From Bacteroidota bacterium (GTDB lineage: Bacteria > Bacteroidota > Bacteroidia > Chitinophagales > Chitinophagaceae), in the NCBI GenBank assembly GCA_018266775.1, contig JAFDZS010000010.1, positions 34,082-98,081 on the forward strand: DNA of 64,000 nucleotides. The letters run 5' to 3'. How positions within the stretch are numbered: the first letter of the stretch is position 1; each line of letters opens with the position of its first letter. Made by a program: the position numbers and the translations under genes. Positions 37,164-46,893 of this stretch are shown here, piece by piece. The notes under the pieces were generated by a model, which worked only from the letters and a program-made list of their open reading frames with translations, was not told the origin of the DNA and did not search any database.

Positions 37164-38438
37164 ATGAGAAAAATTACACTATTACTTGCTTTATTGGGTT
37201 CACTCGTTACCAGGGCCCAGGTGGTTTTTAATGAAACGTTCGGAGCCGGAACATCAAGGCAAACAACACCTTATATGCCTTTAAACTCCTTTACCTGGGG
37301 CGACCCCACCGGTACACCAGAACAAAAACGGGTAGACGATAACTATTATACTGTCGCGTCTCCCGGGTATATAAGGGATGCTTGGCCTGTTCCCGATTGG
37401 TGGTGGTGGACTGGCCCTGAACCAGTGGGTAATACATGGGGGGGAGCTAATAACCCTGCAACACCCAATAATAATGCAGACCATACCGGAGACCCGGACG
37501 GGGCTGTACTCGTAGTGAATGCCGGTGTAACATTGAACGGGTTTTATGAACGCCCGGTTACACTGGCAACAGGGAAAACCTACCGGTTGTCGTTATGGTT
37601 TTACCTCGTAAATTCCTATTCATCCATTTCAATGCAAATAAGAGATGTGAACACCCATAACGTTTTAGGCAGCCTGAATACGGGTATAATTTTTACATCT
37701 GGTGCCTGGCAGCAATTTAATTATGATTTTGCCATGCCTTCTTCATGCTCATCAGGTAATACTCAGGCCGAAGTATACCTGGTAAATACTACCAGCCTTG
37801 TTGGTGGTAATGACTATTATGTTGATGATATCCAGTTGGAAACTATACCCGATAACGGAGCCGCGGCAATAACATGCCCGTCTGCTGTACTGGCTGTGGA
37901 TATCAGCAACTTTACCGCCGTACAAAAAAACAGCAGTGTTGAATTGCAATGGCTGGCCCAAAATGAGTCGGGTATAAAAAATTATGTGATTGAAAAAAGT
38001 ACAGATGGTATCCACTTTAGCCCTGTAATTACCCAAACTGCATATAATAACAGCAGCCTGCGCCAATATACTGTTACAGACAATAGTATAGTGGCCGTAC
38101 CAGTGGTTTATTACCGGCTGGTAACAGAAGAGATGAATGGAAGCACTAAACGCAGCAGTGTAGTGGTGGTTCATATAACAGCAGACGGGAAAGCGGCTAT
38201 GGTAAAGGTATACCCGCAACCATCCGCTGATGGCAGGGTTACCGCAGAATGGAATACGGATGGAGTATGTACTGCGATATTATATAACACCAATGGCACC
38301 CGCTTACAAAAATGGGAGAACCTGGTTGTTCATAAAATTGTGATTAATAATCTGCCTGCGGGTATATTTATATTGAAAATATGGCCCGGTAATACAGGTG
38401 CTGCTTCACTTACCAGTAAATTCATTGTAAGCCGTTAA
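37164..38438 (+). CDS. Secreted T9SS cargo (type A C-terminal domain) with lectin/CBM-like domain
   Basis: A 424-residue exported protein (signal peptide MRKITLLLALLGSLVTRAQ). Residues ~20-235 form a beta-sandwich with many aromatic and Asn/Gly residues, in the style of carbohydrate-binding or concanavalin-like modules (RLSLWFYLVNSY; YYVDDIQLETIP marks the final strands of a CBM-like sandwich). A second region (VDISNFTAVQKNSSVELQWLAQNESGIKNYVIEKS; core LQWLAQNESGIKNYVIEKS) is the Fn3-like segment common just before T9SS tails. The last ~80 residues form the T9SS type A sorting domain (VKVYPQPSADGRV...GIFILKI). A strong terminator follows. Target unknown. Confidence 0.85.
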   Translation: MRKITLLLALLGSLVTRAQVVFNETFGAGTSRQTTPYMPLNSFTWGDPTGTPEQKRVDDNYYTVASPGYIRDAWPVPDWWWWTGPEPVGNTWGGANNPATPNNNADHTGDPDGAVLVVNAGVTLNGFYERPVTLATGKTYRLSLWFYLVNSYSSISMQIRDVNTHNVLGSLNTGIIFTSGAWQQFNYDFAMPSSCSSGNTQAEVYLVNTTSLVGGNDYYVDDIQLETIPDNGAAAITCPSAVLAVDISNFTAVQKNSSVELQWLAQNESGIKNYVIEKSTDGIHFSPVITQTAYNNSSLRQYTVTDNSIVAVPVVYYRLVTEEMNGSTKRSSVVVVHITADGKAAMVKVYPQPSADGRVTAEWNTDGVCTAILYNTNGTRLQKWENLVVHKIVINNLPAGIFILKIWPGNTGAASLTSKFIVSR

Positions 38439-38473
38439 AAACATATACACCCTTCCTGTTGATAACCTGTTAC

Positions 38474-38503
38474 ATGCAACCAAACTTTTGGTTGCATTTT
38501 TTT
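38474..38503 (+). terminator. Intrinsic terminator after the T9SS type A gene
   Basis: 10-bp stem ATGCAACCAA (38474-38483) with TTGGTTGCAT (38488-38497), followed by a T run, 36 bp after the stop. Confidence 0.85.
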
Positions 38504-38671
38504 ACTTACAATTCTGAAGCAGATGTTGTACTTTAATGCGGAGGATGCCTGCAAAGTATGACAGGTGCTTTAAAAAATACCGGGGAATTATACTCAAATT
38601 CTCCGAATAAAAAAATGATTGCCGCATTCATTTTAAAAAGCTATCTCATAGATTACCATTGGCAGCCCAAC

Positions 38672-38679
38672 TATTTTTG
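38672..38679 (+). promoter_or_regulatory. -7 promoter box of pckG
   Basis: TATTTTTG, an exact match, 46 bp before the ATG. A TTG lies 10 bp upstream but at non-standard spacing. Confidence 0.6.
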
Positions 38680-38725
38680 TATTGCAAAAAGGAATTTAAT
38701 TGTTTAATAATTTAAAACTGAAATT

Positions 38726-40585
38726 ATGAATCATAATAGCAAAATGCCCACTGTAGCTACCTGTCCTGCAAAAGCGGAGATAGAAACATGGGTGAACACA
38801 GTTGCCAATGATTGTGATGCAAAAGAAATTGTGTGGTGCGACGGTTCCAAAGATGAATACAATTACCTCTGCGAAAAATTAGTAAAGAAAGGAACATTCA
38901 TTAAACTGAACCCCGTGAAACGGCCTAACAGCTACGCCTGTTTTTCTGACCCCAGCGATGTGGCCCGTGTGGAAGACCGCACCTTCATCTGCAGCCGCAG
39001 AAAAGATGATGCAGGCCCCACCAATAACTGGATGGAACCAACAGAAATGAAATCCACTTTAGCCAAATTGCTGAACGATGCCATGAAAGGGAGGACATTG
39101 TATGTAATCCCCTTTTGTATGGGACCCGTGGGTTCTCCTTATGCCCGTTATGGTGTACAGGTAACCGATTCTGAATACGTGGTGGTGAACATGCATATCA
39201 TGACAAGGATGGGAGAAAATATTTATCCTTACCTGAAAAAGAATGCCTGGGTAAAATGCCTGCATACCGTTGGTGCGCCCATAGATGAACAGCACCCCGA
39301 TACCAAATGGCCGAATAATCCCGCCACCAAATATATTTCACACTTTCCGGATGAAAGACTGATCATTTCTTACGGCAGCGGCTATGGTGGTAACGCACTC
39401 ATGGGCAAAAAATGTTTTGCGCTGCGTATTGCCTCAGTAATGGGGGTGGAGGAAAACTGGCTGGCAGAACACATGCTGATACTGGGCGTGGAATCTCCGC
39501 AAAAACAAAAAACTTATGTAGCCGCAGCATTCCCCAGCGCCTGCGGTAAAACCAATTTCTCCATGATGATACCGGCAGAAGGGATGAATGGATGGAAGGT
39601 ATCTACAGTAGGTGATGATATCGCCTGGATACATAAAGCAGATGATGGTAACCTTTATGCTATCAATCCTGAATCTGGTTATTTTGGCGTGGCACCGGGA
39701 ACCAATTATAAAACCAACCCCAATGCCATGGAAAGTATAAAGGCCAATACCATTTTTACCAATGTGGCATTGACAGAAGACGGCGATGTGTGGTGGGAAG
39801 GGATGACCAAAGAAATACCTGCGAACTTAACCGACTGGCACGGATTGCCGTATGATGCTGCATCAGGCAAACCTGCTGCACACCCTAACAGCCGCTTTAC
39901 TGCACCCGCTCATCAAAACCCTGCAATTGATGCTCATTGGGACGACCCGAAAGGCGTGCACATTGAAGCCTTTATTTTTGGCGGAAGAAGAAGCAATGCA
40001 GTGCCATTAGTATATCAATCTTTTAACTGGTCATTTGGTGTATACTCTGCTGCCACCATGGGCAGTGAAATGACTGCTGCGGCATTTGGTGAAATTGGTA
40101 AAGTGCGGCGTGATCCTTTTGCTATGCTGCCTTTTATGGGTTACCACATGGGCGACTATGTAAACCACTGGCTGCAGTTTGGCAGGGCATTGCCTAACGC
40201 CCCACGCATCTTTAATGTAAACTGGTTCAGGAAAGATGAGGAGGGTAATTTCTTATGGCCGGGCTTTGGTGATAATATGCGGGTACTGAAATGGATTGTG
40301 CAGCGTGTGCATGGCGGTGCCAGCGCCGTGGAATGCCCGATAGGATGGATGCCCCGTTATGAAGATATGGACTGGAATGGCATGGATGATTTTACCAAAG
40401 AGAATTTTAAAAAACTGATGTCCATAGACAGGGAATTATGGAAACGGGAATTGTTCTCACATGAAGAATTGTTTGAGCAGTTGTATGATAAACTGCCGAA
40501 AGAATTCTTTTTTATTCGTGAATTATTGCTGAGTGCACTGTGGCGTTCACCCGCGCACTGGGCACTGCAGCCGGAGTATATTTAA
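38726..40585 (+). CDS. pckG: Phosphoenolpyruvate carboxykinase, GTP type
   Basis: Interconverts oxaloacetate and PEP with GTP, the entry step of gluconeogenesis. The 619-residue protein is the GTP-dependent family (~600-620 residues), clearly distinct from the ~530-residue ATP form that is common in bacteria. Landmarks are [14 protein letters not shown], the P-loop kinase-1a [10 protein letters not shown], the metal-binding VGDDIAWI, and the guanine-binding [20 protein letters not shown] block ([20 protein letters not shown]). A nearby transporter gene follows after 106 bp containing an inverted-repeat element. Start codon unambiguous. Confidence 0.97.
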   Translation: MNHNSKMPTVATCPAKAEIETWVNTVANDCDAKEIVWCDGSKDEYNYLCEKLVKKGTFIKLNPVKRPNSYACFSDPSDVARVEDRTFICSRRKDDAGPTNNWMEPTEMKSTLAKLLNDAMKGRTLYVIPFCMGPVGSPYARYGVQVTDSEYVVVNMHIMTRMGENIYPYLKKNAWVKCLHTVGAPIDEQHPDTKWPNNPATKYISHFPDERLIISYGSGYGGNALMGKKCFALRIASVMGVEENWLAEHMLILGVESPQKQKTYVAAAFPSACGKTNFSMMIPAEGMNGWKVSTVGDDIAWIHKADDGNLYAINPESGYFGVAPGTNYKTNPNAMESIKANTIFTNVALTEDGDVWWEGMTKEIPANLTDWHGLPYDAASGKPAAHPNSRFTAPAHQNPAIDAHWDDPKGVHIEAFIFGGRRSNAVPLVYQSFNWSFGVYSAATMGSEMTAAAFGEIGKVRRDPFAMLPFMGYHMGDYVNHWLQFGRALPNAPRIFNVNWFRKDEEGNFLWPGFGDNMRVLKWIVQRVHGGASAVECPIGWMPRYEDMDWNGMDDFTKENFKKLMSIDRELWKRELFSHEELFEQLYDKLPKEFFFIRELLLSALWRSPAHWALQPEYI

Positions 40586-40644
40586 TTGAACATTGAAAAT
40601 AGAACATTATTAATAAGGCTCAATAATCAATACTCAATGTTCAA
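40586..40644. repeat. Hairpin-forming intergenic repeat R2, copy 1
   Basis: TTGAACATTGA (40586-40596) and TCAATGTTCAA (40634-40644) are perfect inverted 11-mers around a 37-nt loop. Arms and loop words (TAAGGCT, AATCAATA) recur at 46960-47015. The first arm starts just at the pckG stop. Confidence 0.75.
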
Positions 40645-40691
40645 ATGCGCATAACGATTGCCTGCTGAATTTTTAACCAAAATCATTTTTT

Positions 40692-42359
40692 ATGAATTGG
40701 TTTTTTCAGCTCTTCAACCAGCCGTCTGTGGCACAGTCCATAGTGGTGTGCTGCTTAGTTATTGCCATTGGTATGGCGATGGGAAAAGTAAAAATGTTCG
40801 GCATCTCCTTCGGTATTACCTGGGTGCTGTTTGCCGGGCTAATTTTTTCTTACTGCGGAGTAACCATCGATCAACAGACAGAAAGTTTTGCCAAAGACTT
40901 TGGTTTAATATTGTTTGTATACGCCATTGGGCTGCAACTGGGCCCGGGCTTTTTTGCCTCGCTTAAAAAAACTGCACTGGGCAATAATATGCTGGCAGCC
41001 GCAGTGATAGTATTGGGCGTATGTATCACTATTATTTTCTTTTTTGCAGGTAAAACTGGTATACCCGTATTAACCGGTGTATTAAGTGGTGCGGTAACCA
41101 ACACGCCCAGCCTTGCTGCTGCACAGGCTGCAGTGAAGGATTTACATGTAGCTAATACCGACCCCAGTTATATCACACTGGCTTACGCTGTGGCCTACCC
41201 ATTTGCAGTAAGCGGTATTATTGTTTCCTTCATCTTACTTAAAAAAATATTAGGGATAGATATTGAAAAAGAAAAAGAAATACTGCGTAAACTGCACTAT
41301 GCCCAGTCTGGTCACCTGGCCTCAGTAAATATTCAGTTGGAGAACAGGCAATTGCTGGGTAAACCTATACGCCGGATATTTGAATTACTGAACGAGCCGG
41401 TGATTATTTCCCGGTTGTTGCAAAACGGAACCGTTATTACACCCAACCCTGATACGATGTTAACAGAAGGTGACGTACTGTTAGTGGTGGCGCCTAAAAA
41501 AACACTGGAGAAAATGAAAATGCTGGTGGGTGCAGAAACTGACGTCAACCTGAAAGCTGCTGCATCCGGCAGTTTGGTATCCGGTAAAATTGTAGTAACC
41601 AAAAGCAGTATCACACACAAACGGATTGGCGATATTGAATTGCTGCATCATGCTCCCATAACCATTACACGTATTAAACGCTCCGGCATTGAAATGATCG
41701 CACATGGCAATTCATTTTTACAACTGGGCGATACTATTACCGTGGTGGGCAATGAAAACAGTGTGCACCAGTTTACCGAAGCAGTAGGTAATTCTTTGAA
41801 ACGATTAGAAGTGCCTGACCTGGCCCCGATATTTTTAGGAATTGTATTGGGCGTGATACTGGGCAGTATACCTTTCCATATACCCGGCATGCCTGCAGCA
41901 GTGAAAATTGGTATTGCAGGTGGCCCGTTGATTGTGGCATTAGTGCTGAGCCGTTTTGGTAACCACATCTATTTAAATAATTACACCACCAACAGTGCTA
42001 ATTTGATTTTACGCGAAGTGGGCATTGCATTATTCCTGGCCTGTGTAGGTTTGGGCAGCGGGCATCACTTGTCAGAGGCGTTTACCAGTGGTGTGGGTTA
42101 CAGCTGGATTGGTATGGGCGTCTGCATTACTATGATACCACTGCTGATCATTGGCATAGTAGCTAAAAAACTTTTCCGTAAAACTTATTTTGAAATATGC
42201 GGTTTGCTGGCAGGGTCTTATACCGATCCACCTGCATTGGCCTTTGCTTTAAAGATGGCAGGTAACGATATCCCATCCACTACTTACGCTACAGTATACC
42301 CGTTAAGTATGATACTGCGCATTTTATTCGCACAATTGCTCATACTGTTCTTTTCTTAA
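40692..42359 (+). CDS. AAE-family (aspartate-alanine exchanger-like) transporter
   Basis: A 555-residue inner-membrane protein with about 10-11 helices and the duplicated YidE/YbjL/AspT transmembrane domain, one copy at ~10-170 and the other at ~380-550 (LGVILGSIPFHIPG; LAGSYTDPPALAFALKM with the family's substrate-region Pro/Asp). Between them are two TrkA-C (RCK-type) cytoplasmic domains (ISRLLQNGTVITPNPDTML; HKRIGDIELLHHAPITITRI), which suggests regulation by ligand. The opening VLFAGLIFSYCG and GPGFFASLKK are typical. Substrate unknown. It follows pckG; a DUF2490 gene begins 18 bp later, probably in the same operon. Confidence 0.9.
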   Translation: MNWFFQLFNQPSVAQSIVVCCLVIAIGMAMGKVKMFGISFGITWVLFAGLIFSYCGVTIDQQTESFAKDFGLILFVYAIGLQLGPGFFASLKKTALGNNMLAAAVIVLGVCITIIFFFAGKTGIPVLTGVLSGAVTNTPSLAAAQAAVKDLHVANTDPSYITLAYAVAYPFAVSGIIVSFILLKKILGIDIEKEKEILRKLHYAQSGHLASVNIQLENRQLLGKPIRRIFELLNEPVIISRLLQNGTVITPNPDTMLTEGDVLLVVAPKKTLEKMKMLVGAETDVNLKAAASGSLVSGKIVVTKSSITHKRIGDIELLHHAPITITRIKRSGIEMIAHGNSFLQLGDTITVVGNENSVHQFTEAVGNSLKRLEVPDLAPIFLGIVLGVILGSIPFHIPGMPAAVKIGIAGGPLIVALVLSRFGNHIYLNNYTTNSANLILREVGIALFLACVGLGSGHHLSEAFTSGVGYSWIGMGVCITMIPLLIIGIVAKKLFRKTYFEICGLLAGSYTDPPALAFALKMAGNDIPSTTYATVYPLSMILRILFAQLLILFFS

Positions 42360-42377
42360 CCCTAAAAAAAATATTGT

Positions 42378-43136
42378 ATGCAAACCAGGATTATACCTTC
42401 AGCAAAGTTGCTGTGGCTTATTATATGTTTGTTTTTATTACAATCACTGCAGGCGCAGGAAAAACAAATCAAAACACAAACACAGGCATGGATAAGTGTG
42501 AACAACACGGTGAGGCTCACGAGCCACTGGGGTTTTGTGGCCGATGTACATGTGCGCCGCAATAATTTTTTTGCAGACCCCAGCTTTTTTTTCATCCGCG
42601 GTGGTATGAATTACTGGTTGAAGGATAACATTACTGCCACACTGGGTTATGCCCGCATGTGGGTGGCGCCCACGGTACCGGGCTGGCATCATTTTGCTGT
42701 GGAGAACAGGTTTTACCAGCAGTTCCAGGTGATTACCAAAACCAAAAGGTTGGTACTGTTTAACCGGCTGCGGAATGAACAGCGCTGGCAGCAAAAAATT
42801 GTGGCAGACAATTTTATTCATCAAAATAAATTTACTGACCGTATACGCTACTTGCTGAGTGCGAATGTGAAAGTGCTCAGCAATAAATGGTTGCCCTCAC
42901 CAGTGGTGAGCGACGAAATTGCATTCCAGTTTGGCAAAGAAGTCATCTATAACACTTTTGATCAGAACCGTGCTTTTGTTGGCCTGAAACAAAACATCAC
43001 CAAAGATTTAAGTGCAGATATTGGTTATATGTGGCTGTACCAGCAACTATCCAGCGGCTACCAGTATTACAGCAATAAAACTTTCCGTTTGTTTTTTTAT
43101 TTTATGCCGGATTGGAGGAGGAAGGGAGGTAGGTAG
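42378..43136 (+). CDS. DUF2490 outer-membrane-type protein
   Basis: A 252-residue exported protein (signal peptide MQTRIIPSAKLLWLIICLFLLQSLQAQ) with a beta-barrel pattern of the DUF2490 family: LTSHWGFVADVHVRRNNF, YWLKDNITATLGYARMW, HHFAVENRFYQQFQV, FNRLRNEQRWQQ, RIRYLLSANVKVL and final YSNKTFRLFFYFMPDW. It likely inserts into the outer membrane. Function unknown. The 18-bp gap after the transporter suggests co-transcription. Confidence 0.85.
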   Translation: MQTRIIPSAKLLWLIICLFLLQSLQAQEKQIKTQTQAWISVNNTVRLTSHWGFVADVHVRRNNFFADPSFFFIRGGMNYWLKDNITATLGYARMWVAPTVPGWHHFAVENRFYQQFQVITKTKRLVLFNRLRNEQRWQQKIVADNFIHQNKFTDRIRYLLSANVKVLSNKWLPSPVVSDEIAFQFGKEVIYNTFDQNRAFVGLKQNITKDLSADIGYMWLYQQLSSGYQYYSNKTFRLFFYFMPDWRRKGGR

Positions 43137-43618
43137 TTAATTGATTGATTGGGCTATTAGGTTATCGGATGATTAATTGGTGATTGAAGATGGGCAGGCT
43201 AAAAGGGGGAGCTAAATTTTCGTAGTGTTTAATTCTATATTTTTGGTTTTGTTTATTAATCAACATCAATATGTAATGATGTTGTTGAGTATTTAATCAT
43301 CTTTTTAATCAATACCATCTGTGAGCATCAGCCTTACGAAGAGTTTGCCAGGCAATGTAGCAGCGTGCTGCAGGAAATACAGCCGGCATTTATACAATGT
43401 TTCAGCATTGATCATTATGCAAACTGGTTTTATAACCATTCTACAAATGAAATAAGCCTTTGTTTATGATGAAGGATATGCCAGGCTGCTAAAGGGGCTT
43501 GATAATTGCCACCTGAATCCGGTTGCAAATAATTTTATTATCTTCATTCCTGTAATAATTGTGCGGCAGTTCCCGGCAGAAATGTTGCAATTTGTCCCGC
43601 TTTATAACTTATTTAAAC
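43137..43618. other. 482-bp intergenic region with a decayed coding trace
   Basis: Starts with a low-complexity TTGATTGATTGG stretch (43137-43180). From about 43260 to 43545 there is a conserved-looking but broken coding trace, listed separately. No hairpin terminator or promoter consensus is evident between the DUF2490 gene and 43260. Confidence 0.5.
43260..43545 (+). pseudogene. Frameshifted remnant of a small gene
   Basis: Frame 43260-43463 reads as plausible protein (HQPYEEFARQCSSVLQEIQP then FSIDHYANWFYNHSTNEISL) but lacks a start and ends in two consecutive stops (43464 onward). The next frame then continues as FVYDEGYARLLKGLDNCHLN and PVANNFIIFIP. Reading the two together suggests one former soluble protein of ~90-100 residues broken by a single-base indel. 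No family recognised. Confidence 0.35.
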
Positions 43619-43897
43619 ATGAAAAAAATCATTGGTACCCTGGAGTTGTTTTTTTGCCTGCTGCAATGGCCGGTGTTTATTATTAAAATCGGCAACGGAA
43701 AAACAAAAATAATTAAGGGGAATGTGAAGTATGGTTTTATGACGGCATGCGAAGAAATTATACAGCGTAATGGTGGAGATTCAGGTTGTATCTATGCTGT
43801 TCGCAGGCCTTATGACAAGCCAGTGTTAAAAGTAAGCCATTCTGTACCTGCTGACGTATTGCAGCAACTGCGAAATGTTTGGGCGCAGTATGCTTAA
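43619..43897 (+). CDS. Small membrane-anchored protein resembling DUF3634
   Basis: A 92-residue protein with one hydrophobic N-terminal helix (TLELFFCLLQWPVFII) and a short basic domain. The sequence GKTKIIKGNVKYGFMTACEEII, then CIYAVRRPYDKPVLKVSHSVPADVLQQLRNVW, has the layout of DUF3634: a strand with 'I.G', a helix with 'C.ii', a basic strand, then 's..ip....q.irNv' (cores KIIKGNVKYGF, YAVRRPYDKPVLKVS, LQQLRNVW). An earlier in-frame start at 43559 overlaps the decayed gene and is not favoured. Function unknown; the match is by eye. Confidence 0.6.
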   Translation: MKKIIGTLELFFCLLQWPVFIIKIGNGKTKIIKGNVKYGFMTACEEIIQRNGGDSGCIYAVRRPYDKPVLKVSHSVPADVLQQLRNVWAQYA

Positions 43898-43929
43898 CTG
43901 GTTGTTCTCTTTTATAGTAACAGTTTGAC

Positions 43930-44526
43930 ATGGTTAGACGCAGAAAATCTATAATCATTTTTTTGATTCTTGCAATTGTCCTGTTGTTGCTTTTTGTGAT
44001 ATGTTGCGTTTTTAAATTCGTGCACACTCCTGTAGCTGAGCAGCGGGATAGCTATGTGTACGATCTTCCCTATAGTAAAGGCGTTTCTTATAAAGTGGTT
44101 CAGGGCTACGGCGGATTATTCTCTCACACTTATACTGCTGCCATTGATTTTGAAATGCCTGAAGGAACAGAAGTTTGTGCGGCACGGGATGGTGAAGTGT
44201 TTGCCTATAAAGATAACAGTAGTGAAGGCGGTCCTTTTTCTAAATACAAAGACAAAGCCAATTACCTCATCATTAAACACAGTGATGGCAGCTTTGGATG
44301 TTACTGGCATTTGCAAAAAAATGGTGTGCTGGTAAAGAAAGGTAAAGTTTCGAAAGGACAGGTGATTGCTTTAAGCGGAAGCACCGGTTATGTGCTGGCA
44401 CCGCATTTGCATTTCTCTGTAAAAATTAAATTGAATTATGATGAAGATGCGTATGTGAGAACAGTGTTTGCGACGGATAAAGGTATTGTTGAGTTGAAAG
44501 AGGGAAGTTGGTATGAGAAAATGTGA
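43930..44526 (+). CDS. Membrane-anchored M23-family metallopeptidase
   Basis: A 198-residue protein with one N-terminal helix (about 8-30) and a LytM/M23 peptidase domain outside. Zinc ligands are probably H66 and D73 in SHTYTAAIDFEMP and H161 in the PHLHFSV motif, with H127 (YWHLQ) as catalytic base; these are the standard H-x(n)-D ... H-x-H of the family. The variant SHTYTAAID replaces the more usual R.H.G.D. It likely trims peptidoglycan cross-links or another Gly/Ala peptide in the periplasm. The domain is compact, with no LysM or coiled-coil region. Confidence 0.9.
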   Translation: MVRRRKSIIIFLILAIVLLLLFVICCVFKFVHTPVAEQRDSYVYDLPYSKGVSYKVVQGYGGLFSHTYTAAIDFEMPEGTEVCAARDGEVFAYKDNSSEGGPFSKYKDKANYLIIKHSDGSFGCYWHLQKNGVLVKKGKVSKGQVIALSGSTGYVLAPHLHFSVKIKLNYDEDAYVRTVFATDKGIVELKEGSWYEKM

Positions 44527-44861
44527 TCTGTAATTCCTGTGAGGAACGAAGTCTTTATAATGCTGATTGTAAAGCAGAGAGTTTATCATTGGTATTGTTT
44601 GATGGGCAAATTATTTGTAACCCACATTGCAATAATAATAGAAATCTAAGCTGTAAAACATATATTTAATTAGCCAGTACAAAAACCCCAATGGAGAAGA
44701 TCATTTTAACTTTAAAGTGTATTGATTTATTTTCCCCATAACATTAAGACTGAACTTTTAGAATAAAAAAGGTGATTTTCACGTTGCCAGCGTTTGGGGC
44801 ATCGCTTATATTTGAAAATTGAAATTTTTAATATTGTACAGGGAATTTAAAAAAGCAGAAA
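44527..44861. other. 335-bp intergenic region
   Basis: No ORF or terminator of note. The start holds a CCTGTGAGGAACGAAG-type word (about 44539-44554), which resembles dispersed repeats common in Bacteroidota. The end holds the promoter of the next gene pair (44784-44814). The rest is A+T-rich and I see nothing else in it. Confidence 0.45.
44784..44814 (+). promoter_or_regulatory. Promoter of the 44862-46893 gene pair
   Basis: TTG (44784-44786), 20 bp, TATATTTG (44807-44814), an exact -33/-7 arrangement 47 bp before the ATG. Confidence 0.75.
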
Positions 44862-45335
44862 ATGATAGATAAAATCAAAAGAGCACTACTGGGATTGCTT
44901 GAGTCGCCTGCTCCCGATACTGTAATAAATATGGGGCATGAAAATAAATCAGGAGATAAAAGCTTTACTGCCCGGGTTGCTTACAATGATAGTGGTAAAC
45001 CTGCAATATCGCTTTTGTCATTTAGCGGGTATAAAGAACATTACCTTTTATCCAGGTTTCGAGCTGTATCAAATGAGTTATTCAATAGTGATGAATTAGA
45101 TGCACAATCAGGCGATATTGTTTTGACACGGCAACTTATTGACAACGCACCGGCTTCCGGCACTGTTATAAGCTTAAGTTCTTCTGTGCGTATTTATTCA
45201 GTAAACGGAGGTATTCTTTCGTGCAATGGAAAAGAGTTGGGAAACAGTTTCCAGGCAAGATTTATTAAACTACTTAATGGAAAGTGCGATGCAGATGCTG
45301 CGATAACAACATACAGTCAATTTAAACTTTTGTAA
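44862..45335 (+). CDS. Unknown soluble protein paired with a lipoprotein
   Basis: A 157-residue protein with no signal peptide or membrane helix. It has an N-terminal amphipathic stretch (MIDKIKRALLGLLESPAPD), a central strand-rich region (KSFTARVAYNDSGKPAISLLSF, then YLLSRFRAVSNELFNSDELDAQSGDIVLTRQLI) and no motif I recognise. Its stop is 1 bp before the ATG of the lipoprotein gene, so the pair is translationally close-coupled. This suggests they work together; the first could be a cytoplasmic or adaptor partner. Function unknown. Confidence 0.7.
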   Translation: MIDKIKRALLGLLESPAPDTVINMGHENKSGDKSFTARVAYNDSGKPAISLLSFSGYKEHYLLSRFRAVSNELFNSDELDAQSGDIVLTRQLIDNAPASGTVISLSSSVRIYSVNGGILSCNGKELGNSFQARFIKLLNGKCDADAAITTYSQFKLL

Positions 45336-45336
45336 C

Positions 45337-46893
45337 ATGAAATTTTTAAGACATACTGCTGCAATTCTGGTAATCATTTTTATCCAGACTTCCTGTAAAG
45401 CGCCACAACCTTTGCTTAGTAACCATGAAAAGGGTACATATAATTATAACACCACCAACGCCGATGTTGTGAATGTAACAGTGAGCGTACTGCCTTTAGT
45501 AAAACCAACGGAAGAACCGGAAAAGCCTAAAACCTTCCTGGATTTAAAGGATTCTTTGCCGCAAATTTATTTAAAACTCCTTGCAGCAAAAGAGCCCGAT
45601 CCTGTTAAATTCATGAGTTATCTTTCAAAGCCTCTGATTGGTGTTGATAAAAAACCTGATGAAGGCAAACCTACGGATTACACCAAATATAAATTACGTT
45701 TTGTTTTTACCAACCTAAAAAAATATTATAACGATAAGATTTTTATGCACCCGAATACGAGGCTGGAATTTTTAACTACCTCCCTTGGTATTCCTTCTGC
45801 AAGCAGTATTACATTCTATAATATTGATAAATTGGAAAACGAGTTTGATGAAATTGATCTTGGGTCATTAACAAGAGACCAAACAGTTACCCTGAATACA
45901 AAAATTTCGGGCGAAGCAGGATTTGGAAATTCTGTTTCAAATGTAACGGGTAATAAAAATACCAAAACTACTGGAATTGGCTCTTCCGGAAAACAAAGTG
46001 TTTATGACGAAAACGGGAACGTTATTGGTACTATGGATAACTCAGGTAATTTTACAGGAACCAGTGAAAACAGCAAAAATAGCACTATCGGGTCTCAATC
46101 CAGTCTTAAAGCAAATGCAGAGGCCAGTTATATGAATACAGAAACCATTAAGGAAGCAATAGCAGTAAAATTAAAACGTCTGCGTACTGGCTTTAATTTT
46201 TCCCCAAAGAATTTGACCATTGCGCAAAGAGGCAGACCGATGGGCGATATTTCGGATAATATCTATGTAACAACTACACTTTCGGTTGCAGACCCAATCA
46301 ATGTTTTGCCAACAAGGGTATATGATTTCGGAGGCCCATTCAATCAAACAGGAAATCCGATAAAAGCTGATGAACTAACTTTTACCAGCCGGTTGGTGAA
46401 CTTCGTGCCTTGCGATGCAGCTACTACCATTAATTTAACCACCAGCTATGAAGGTGCTATAAGGGTGGTTGATAATGACAGCAACGATCCCGGGGAGCAT
46501 GCACTGGAATATGATGATAAGGTGACATTTTACAAGTTTAAGAATGATAAGGATGGAACAATAGAGCTGGATAAAAATGTGTATTGCAAAGATGCGTTTA
46601 TCATTACGGCTAAGAATGCGGCGAATGACAGGTTTATATTAAACATCGCTACACCTGTTTCAGAAGAGCTGAATATTTTTGTAGACGATAATCCAAGACT
46701 TTTTTTGAGTTGGGTACTTAATCAGATAGAAAAGCAGAACGCAGCAGATCTTAGTACCACTAAGTATAGTATGTATTTTGAAAATACACGTACACATGAT
46801 AAGATATATTTGGTAAAAGCTGGTATGACTACCACTGATCTTACTGCATTAAGAGGCCTGGTTAATATTAATCTGGAGAAACGAAGGCCATAA
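45337..46893 (+). CDS. Large lipoprotein, unknown
   Basis: A 518-residue lipoprotein (lipobox FIQTSC, Cys20). Beyond a Pro/Lys/Glu linker are beta-rich segments (YKLRFVFTNLKKYYNDKIFMHPNTRLEFLTTSLG), a Gly/Asn/Ser-rich stretch at about 205-255 with a direct word repeat (GNVIGTMDNSGNFTGT), then KLKRLRTGFNFSPKNLTIAQRG and many acidic Asp/Asn loops (VDNDSNDPGEHALEYDD). No domain is recognised. The layout of an exported multi-domain lipoprotein with Ca-binding-like acidic loops fits a surface or periplasmic structural role, an inference. It is co-transcribed with the upstream soluble protein. Confidence 0.7.
   Translation: MKFLRHTAAILVIIFIQTSCKAPQPLLSNHEKGTYNYNTTNADVVNVTVSVLPLVKPTEEPEKPKTFLDLKDSLPQIYLKLLAAKEPDPVKFMSYLSKPLIGVDKKPDEGKPTDYTKYKLRFVFTNLKKYYNDKIFMHPNTRLEFLTTSLGIPSASSITFYNIDKLENEFDEIDLGSLTRDQTVTLNTKISGEAGFGNSVSNVTGNKNTKTTGIGSSGKQSVYDENGNVIGTMDNSGNFTGTSENSKNSTIGSQSSLKANAEASYMNTETIKEAIAVKLKRLRTGFNFSPKNLTIAQRGRPMGDISDNIYVTTTLSVADPINVLPTRVYDFGGPFNQTGNPIKADELTFTSRLVNFVPCDAATTINLTTSYEGAIRVVDNDSNDPGEHALEYDDKVTFYKFKNDKDGTIELDKNVYCKDAFIITAKNAANDRFILNIATPVSEELNIFVDDNPRLFLSWVLNQIEKQNAADLSTTKYSMYFENTRTHDKIYLVKAGMTTTDLTALRGLVNINLEKRRP

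Noticed and set aside
44862..46893. Toxin-immunity or phage-like pair
   Set aside because: Neither protein shows a toxin, immunity or phage motif; only the tight pairing is supported.
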